From NCBI GenBank assembly GCA_037043015.1, contig CM073323.1, forward strand, positions 26,874,758 through 26,938,757: 64,000 bases of DNA, read 5' to 3'. The notes beneath the pieces were generated by a model. The model searched no databases. It saw only the letters and a program-made list of their open reading frames with translations, and was not told where the DNA came from. Made by a program: the position numbers and the translations under genes. Source of the stretch: Bryum argenteum (taxonomy: Eukaryota > Streptophyta > Bryopsida > Bryales > Bryaceae). Below, in pieces: positions 58,063 through 64,000 of this stretch (the stretch's first letter is position 1; each line of letters opens with the position of its first letter).

Positions 58063-60240
58063 GATGCCGCGTCGTGTATTATTGATTTGAGCGCGTCGTG
58101 CAAAGCTTCACAAAAACGACCCATGCTATTTGATGCTTTGTATATTTGATGCTTTGTATATTTAATGAAATACCCACTGCCTAGGTAAACAAAGGTATCG
58201 CTGCCACCAGATAATCCTGCTTACAGTAAGTTTGGAAGTATCAAAATATCATTTTAGTTCAAAGTCGGAAAGTGCTGCTAAGATTCTACTCGGATATTCG
58301 GATTTGAGCTTAAGTGATATCATTCCAAAATGAGCTGCATGAAATCTCAAAAAACCAAACTGTTTTCCTAGAGGTTAAAGAGCATGCAAATAGCCTAGGC
58401 ATATAGAAGGTTATGAAAGCTTACTATCCGTGTTGATACTTGACAAGCAAGTGTTTGAGACGCTAAGCCCCGTCATGAAGTGAATTATACTTATGAAAAC
58501 AGGATCGAAATGTGAATAGACTTCTCCCAAAGTACTTGAAAATTTCATTTTTCTTGTTCTTTACGTGCGGTGCAAACCAGACAATAGTGCACTTATGTAA
58601 TGGTTATACTAAAGTCTATTATACAAGTTCAATATCAATAAACTTATATAACAATTTTATCAATTTATATATGTGCATTTCTATGCCTATTTGTCACCCT
58701 TTTTTAGATTCTAAATTCTAGTTCCCTTACTCTCAATCAGGTATAGATTTCCAACTTTCCATTTAACTCTTAACCCTTAACTCTTATTAGTAGAGTATAT
58801 CTTCATCATTTGAACTTTTAAATGGTTTCGGCAGACCGCAGTCGCAAGCATTCAGGCAGCAGCACCGGGGTGGTAGAGCTGAGATGCGAGTTGCCACCAT
58901 CTCTCAGCACATATCACCTGCTCTTTGTTCAGCATCAAATCCATTTTTGGTACGAATCCCCACGTGACTAGCACTGATCATGCAACTATGATAAATGCTT
59001 TGTTTGTTCAGCAGGTGAGTTCTCAAGCGTATGACGATGGCGGAATTCAAATCAAGGCGGATGTGAGAGATGCTCTGGAGCGAGGTCTTGCTGTAAGTTG
59101 CTCTTGAATCAACCATCATATCTCATGGTGCGCTCTACCACCTCTCCAAAGCTAAATATCAATTAGTACTCCTTAGGGGTCTCGGGGCGCACAGCTTGGA
59201 GGTGGATAATTGAAAGCGTGTAAACTTGTAAGGACGTAAGAAAATTGAATGCTTGTAAAATGTTAAGACATTATAGTTTCTATAATGTTATTAACTTGGA
59301 GCCTTCAAAATATTAAACAATCGAAAGGTTATAAGATTGTAACGATGTTACATAGTGTTGATTGTGCAAATAATTTGTACAAAGGTTGGAATTAACCATT
59401 GTTGAAGATTGATGAATTCCATATTGTTGATGAAGTAGGATAGGTGTCGATGAATGGAGTTTGAATTCCAATGCTTTCAACGGTTTCATGCTCATGGTGG
59501 TTTGGAGGTTAGCCTTGGAATTTGTATTGTCATAGTGCATTTAGCGAGGAGAGCCATTGTTCTCCTCTTCCAAGATCATGGGTTACGTGAAATCTCTTTC
59601 TGAACCCAGTGACCCCAACGAACTATCTTTACTTACCCCAACGTCTACCCCAAACTTTAGCTTAACTCTCCTTGATGCACAGACATACCCAAACTGCCTT
59701 TTTGGGCACAGTAAAATTGAAAGTGCATTAAATCACCGCAAAAGGTTACCACATCAAGATGACAGGATTATGCATCCACCATACAAAATTGAGCAAACAA
59801 TATTCATTCTAACATTTTTATGTGTCCTGACCAAAACCTCATAAACCCAAATCGGGTTATTCATACAGTAAGGGGCTAATTCTTCATATCAAATGAAATA
59901 TGTCATTAATTAATTTTTCAGGCATATATCGTACTTCCTTCCATTATTATTTACATGTTTGAATTTGATCGAATGGAGAAGGAAGAAAATATTAATGAGA
60001 ATAAAAGTGATAGTCCAATATTTAGGAATAGTCCCTTTTGGTTGATGTCAGGTCAACAAACCTGTTCTTGTGAGTTTGAGGAGTTCATGGGGTAAGTATA
60101 AAATCTTTGAACAAGTTTTGTTTTGTGATGTATGAAATTCATTTAGAAAAGTATTCTAAAAATATTTTAAAAAATAGCCATCCTTTTTGTGTTTGTTGAA
60201 TATTTCAAATTAGACAAATTGTAAATGGTTTAGTAAGGGC
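58063..60240. repeat. Duplicated segment, copy B (uninterrupted)
   Basis: Collinear with copy A pieces 1-247, 7480-8621, 33846-34242 and 55311-55690. It lacks both giant transposons and the kinase region. Several small indels and many substitutions separate the copies, so the duplication is older than both insertions or of similar age. Confidence 0.9.
58884..59170 (+). pseudogene. Pseudouridine-5'-phosphate glycosidase fragment, copy B
   Basis: Exon 1 (58884-58949) begins MRVATISQHIS. Exon 2 from 59012 reads QVSSQAYDDGGIQIKADVRD, then ALERGLAV and, after one extra base, VALESTIISHG, the family signature. It lacks the TGA of copy A but has the same one-base shift and the same truncation. The parental gene is not in the window. 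Confidence 0.62.
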
Positions 60241-61452
60241 TGGTTTACATTACGGTGGAGAAGTCCACCGGTCATAAAAAGAAGAGGAATTCTTGATTGC
60301 GATTGGTTGAAAGCGTGCTTCTTGACCGGTGGGTGTTTACACTAGGTGAAGAAAGCAATGGTGCTGAACATATCTCTTGGATGATAAAATGACATGGTCG
60401 TCTACGTGGCAACACTTTTTGAAAAAAGGATTCTCCGGAGGTGAAGTTTCTTGTCTAGCCTCAAGAAACCGGACAAGAAATCACCGTTCCGGAGAACATC
60501 AATTGAATTTCTAAAATATATATTTAAAGCACATCCACTATAGAATGCAGAGTCATTATAAGAAAATCAACACTGTAGCATGGGAGTAAAGTCGGATTTC
60601 AAGGATATCACTATTTTGAGAGTATAAAATATACCTATTTGAACATGATTACTCGTATTTGTTTTTGACCTCATGATGCCCCCATGCGCATGCGGTTGCA
60701 CTTCATGACCATACACATATCATTTGTGTTAAACCATTTAATCAGTACATGATCATTTTTTTTCATCTCTATCTTTGTGAATTTTCTTTATGTAGAAGAT
60801 AGGTGAAATTAGTAAATTATGTTTTTATATTCTTTATACGCTCTTAATTGAATGTGTATTCTAGTTTGTAGAAAGAATGGGGTTTTATTTAAACTGTAAA
60901 GTTTCCTTCACCGCATGGTTTTGGAATGGATAAATAATTGAAGTTTTCTAATAAACTATTGGTATGTATTTGAATGTCTAATTCATAGGATTCGGTTTTG
61001 TTCTTGAAGGTTTTATGGTTTTTGAAGTAGAGTTCTTATTTTGTCCATTATTGGATTCTAATGTTTTTGTCGGGACCAATTTAGATCTATTTTTGTAATA
61101 AAAACCTTAATACTATCCAAGATGTAAGGAAGTTACAGCATTCATGTTTGTGCAAAGGGCCTAGTTGTGAACATTTTTTCTTTTGTAAATCTTTAAGCAA
61201 TTTTCACCATTGTAAAGTCATTATTTCCGCAAACAAAGTTTTCTCATGGATTTTTCACTAATACATTATGAGCTTACAATATATGAGGCCTCGTGACTAA
61301 AAAATTTATCCACATGATGTACAATATGTCTACTACAAAATTGTACGGTTGATATTTAAGAAACTTAAATTTTTTTTCATTTATGACACTTTTCTTAAGA
61401 ATGTGATCTTTTTGCTACAAAATGAGTCAAACCATTTAACATCCAAGAAAAC
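60241..61452. other. Gene-free AT-rich stretch with a short inverted repeat
   Basis: CCACCGGTCA near 60269 and TGACCGGTGG near 60324 form a 10-bp inverted repeat around about 45 bases. GTTTACA.TA..GGTG-type words occur at both sides in direct orientation. This could be a small MITE-like insertion. Downstream is AT-rich with no gene. Confidence 0.4.
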
Positions 61453-61645
61453 TGTTGAGATAAGGATAAGGCGCCCTTCGGAACTTAGAGAAAATTAGAA
61501 GCTTCCACTTAGACTTTAGTTCAACTGCTAGTTCAATAACGTAAAAGGTTCTGAATCCTTCAATATAAATATGTGGTCAGGGAACACTCATAACATATAT
61601 TTCTCATTATCTTGATATACTCATTGCTCTCTGTCTCTCTCAACA
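61453..61645 (+). repeat. 5' LTR of the copia element (193 bp)
   Basis: TGTTGAGA...TCTCAACA gives perfect 8-bp inverted ends. It contains a TATA-like TATAAATATG near 61563. Confidence 0.75.
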
Positions 61646-61693
61646 CGTTATCAGCACGATATCTCTATAGCCTTCTTTTTCGTTATTTTTACA

Positions 61694-62909
61694 ATGGCAG
61701 AGGCAATCTTCGAATCTCGTACCCAGGCGCTGGTGTTTACCGCATTGGCACCCGATGGCAACAATTTTCTTGAATGGGACAACGACATGACGACTTACCT
61801 GATGGCGGAGGAGCTAGCCGATGCTTTGTACGCTGTGTCCGGTCTTGCGATGCCCGTCTCACATCGTTATCAAGCACTGGTCATCATCCGACGCCATCTG
61901 CATCCAACACTTCGGAAGCAGTACCTCCAAGTCGACACTCCTTGGATATTATGGGCGCAACTCCAGGAGCGATTTAACTATAATCAACAACTTTTTCTTC
62001 CCCCAAGCTCGCATGGAGTGGTCCAACTTACGAGTTCTCGACTTCCCGGATCTCCAATCCTTCAACACGGAGCTTCACCGAATTACCTCTCAACTCCGAC
62101 TCTGCGGCGAGATTATCACGGACGCCGAACTCATCGATAAGACTTTATCCACCTTTCCTCCTGCTACTGCCATTCTTTCTCAGCAATATCGAAATATGCA
62201 TTTTCCACGCCACGCGGAACTGATGTCTTACTTATTTGTAGCGGAACGGCAACAACAGATGTTATTGAAGAACGCCGAATCACGGCCAGCTCGTGAAGTC
62301 CATATCACGGAGTCCTCCCCGTCCGTTCCACCCAAATCTGTTTCGGTACCTACCCTGACGCCGACACCTCCAGCCCCAGCAATCACCCCGGAGGTTAACA
62401 GTACAGAGGCTGCAAAGCGGAATCCCACGAGCGGCCGGGGCCGTGGCCGTGGCAGGGGGCGCGGTGGCAACTCTGGGCGAGGTGGATACTCTCACCACGG
62501 TGGCCGTTCGGGCAGATACTTCGATTCTTGTGATCGTGATTATGATAACGACCACAGGTATTACAACAACCAACACCCTTATGACAGGCCCTCTAACTCT
62601 CGTCGTCATAGTCCGTCTAGAGAGTCTGAGGGGTCCGGACCCGTCACAGGAGCTTGTTATGAATGTGGTGATCCTAGTCATTACGCTAGGTCGTGCAGAG
62701 CGTCACCGTATGTTCGCGCAATGTTTAGACAGTTTCAGCGAATGAAGGAGGCAAAATGGGAAACTCACACCCTTGATGCCCCTTCCTTCACTAGCTTCGA
62801 TATCGAGAACCATATGGTCGTCCGTTCTCGGGAGGAGTCTTATACAGATACTGCCTTACTTGACTCCGCCTCGACACATACTATCCTACGTGACCCCATT
62901 TTCTTTTAG
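61694..62909 (+). pseudogene. Copia gag-protease, one frameshift
   Basis: The ATG at 61694 opens MAEAIFESRTQALVFTALAP, with the retrotransposon-capsid LxWDxxM-like block FLEWDNDMTTYL. An extra C in a run near 62000 shifts the frame. The second frame continues MEWSNLRVLDFPDLQSFNTE, a Gly/Arg-rich RNA-binding stretch, the zinc knuckle CYECGDPSHYARSC and the protease-like ALLDSASTHTIL. It ends in TAG at 62907. Confidence 0.8.
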
Positions 62910-62934
62910 TCTTGGTCATGCGAGAGATACTGGT

Positions 62935-64000
62935 TGAATTGTGACCTTGTCACGACACGAAGCCGAAACTTGCGGTTTCGGGAGGGCGGGCAAGAGTGGT
63001 TCCGCGCGGGATTCCCCTCGGTATTGAGAGAGCTATGTATGCTCGATGCACCCCGGAGCCTCGATCGGCTCACGGGATCTACGTGCAAATGGCATTCACG
63101 CTTCCAGCTGTGGGACGGGAAGGCAATGATTATGATGATGCCATTGAAGCTGCGCAAAGATAAGCGAGTTCGACTAGAGTGATACGGGACCGATCGCCTT
63201 TACGCATTACCCATCATGGCGGACGCGCCAAGGGAATGTAATTTGGCGGTGCTTCAAGGCCCATTTGTGGCATAAGCGACTTGGACATCCTGGCACGACT
63301 TTGTTTCGTCGGATGGTCCCGATAATCACCGGACACAACTTGAGTCCTGGCGATACGGACAAAGTGGCGGAGTGCCTTGCTTGTATTCAAGGCAAGTTTG
63401 GAGGGCGCCCGCGGTCGCAGATTGCCCTCTGTAACTCCTCGGCCACTCCAGCGCCTACATGGCGACATTTGCGGGCCTATTGAGCCGCATTCAGTCCGTT
63501 TTCTTACTTCTTGGTACTTGTTGACGCCTCGGCACACACGCTGAAGTTTCCTTACTCACCACTAGAAACATGGCCTTTCCCAAAATCTTAGCCATGCTTA
63601 TTCGTTTTAGAACCCACTTTCCCGATAGAAAAATCCAAAGTTTACGAATGGATAATGCAAAGGAGTTTAGATCCCAAACTTTTGAGGACTATCGACACCC
63701 ACGGGAATAGAGCTCACGTATCTTTGTCCCATACGAGCATTCCCAAAACGGTCTAGTGAAGCTTTTATCAAGAAGATTCACTTATCACCGCCCCCTCCTT
63801 ATTCATGCCAATATGCCTACCTCTATGTGGGGACATGCGGTTCTTCACGCCGCAACCCTTCTCGGACTTCGCCCCACACACGTTAAATGCCCGGACTCCC
63901 TTAGAGATGGTTTCCGGTAGAACTCCCAATATTAGTTATCTTGAGTGTTCGGTTGTCAAGTTTGGGTTCCGGCCCGGAACCTCAACTTCGCACTATTGTC
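62935..64000 (+). pseudogene. Copia GAG-pre-integrase and integrase remnant
   Basis: WHKRLGHPG...CLACIQGK (63266-63410) is the integrase zinc module (H...H...CxxC). LVDASAHTLKF (about 63520) and SLRMDNAKEF (about 63640) match the first two core blocks. The QNGLVK block near 63750 has Lys where the catalytic Glu is expected. There are several stops and frame changes, so it is inactive. Confidence 0.7.

Larger units (their letters stand above)
61453..64000 (+). mobile_element. Ty1/copia-type retrotransposon, 5' part, decayed, cut by the window end
   Basis: The short 5' LTR (61453-61645) has ends TGTTGAGA and TCTCAACA. CGTTATCAGCACGA, a common copia primer-binding-type word, follows directly. 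The internal order gag, zinc knuckle, protease, GAG-pre-integrase, integrase is the copia order. Several frame breaks are present. The 3' part and 3' LTR lie beyond the window. Confidence 0.88.

Overview
The window looks like nuclear DNA of a streptophyte, most likely a non-flowering land plant (bryophyte, lycophyte or fern). The reasons are a TKL-type kinase fused to plant-specific DC1 (C1-like) zinc modules, GT-AG introns, plant-type Ty3 and Ty1 LTR elements, and fragments of a plant-type pseudouridine-5'-phosphate glycosidase gene. The species cannot be named from the sequence alone. Almost everything is mobile DNA; the only ordinary host gene that looks intact is the kinase at 1300-3078.

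The base layer is an old duplicated segment. Copy A is seen as four pieces (1-247, 7480-8621, 33846-34242, 55311-55690). Copy B is uninterrupted (58063-60240). Copy B supplies the empty sites that reveal two giant DNA transposons in copy A, only about 400 bp apart.

Element 1 (8622-33841, 25.2 kb) has 22-bp inverted ends beginning GGGTG and a TGCA target duplication. It carries a plus-strand putative DDE-type transposase gene (14440-18101, one in-frame TGA), a minus-strand RING/treble-clef protein (30729-32587), and a minus-strand Ser/Pro-rich protein (28459-29894, one in-frame TAG). A Ty3 retrotransposon (18301-27710, TSD GGGGC) is nested in it, and so is a GC-rich decayed segment (about 9480-14290). 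Its non-coding DNA is strikingly rich in GTAC.

Element 2 (34243-55310, 21.1 kb) is a Mutator-like element (MULE) with GTGAGCGTTGAGCGG-type inverted ends and an 11-bp target duplication. It encodes a two-exon transposase with a SWIM finger (51034-54863, plus strand). On the minus strand it holds a ten-exon gene (35220-42351) in which a ParB-like domain is joined to a permuted DNA N6/N4-type methyltransferase domain, about 1,187 residues when spliced. It also holds acidic/basic nuclear-type exons (42492-50503). A 5.2-kb tandem array of ~320-bp units, most with a 52-bp near-perfect palindrome, lies in an inferred intron of the latter. A shorter version of the palindrome core lies in the transposase intron. 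A small non-autonomous LTR element (37563-40344, TSD AATGA) has landed inside a coding exon of the ParB-methyltransferase gene.

Right of element 2 are an orphan AT-hook/trihelix-like exon, copy B, and a decayed Ty1/copia element (61453 to the window end). The most notable system is the MULE that carries a ParB-methyltransferase gene together with a palindrome array. All exon joins were made by eye from splice consensus and reading phase.
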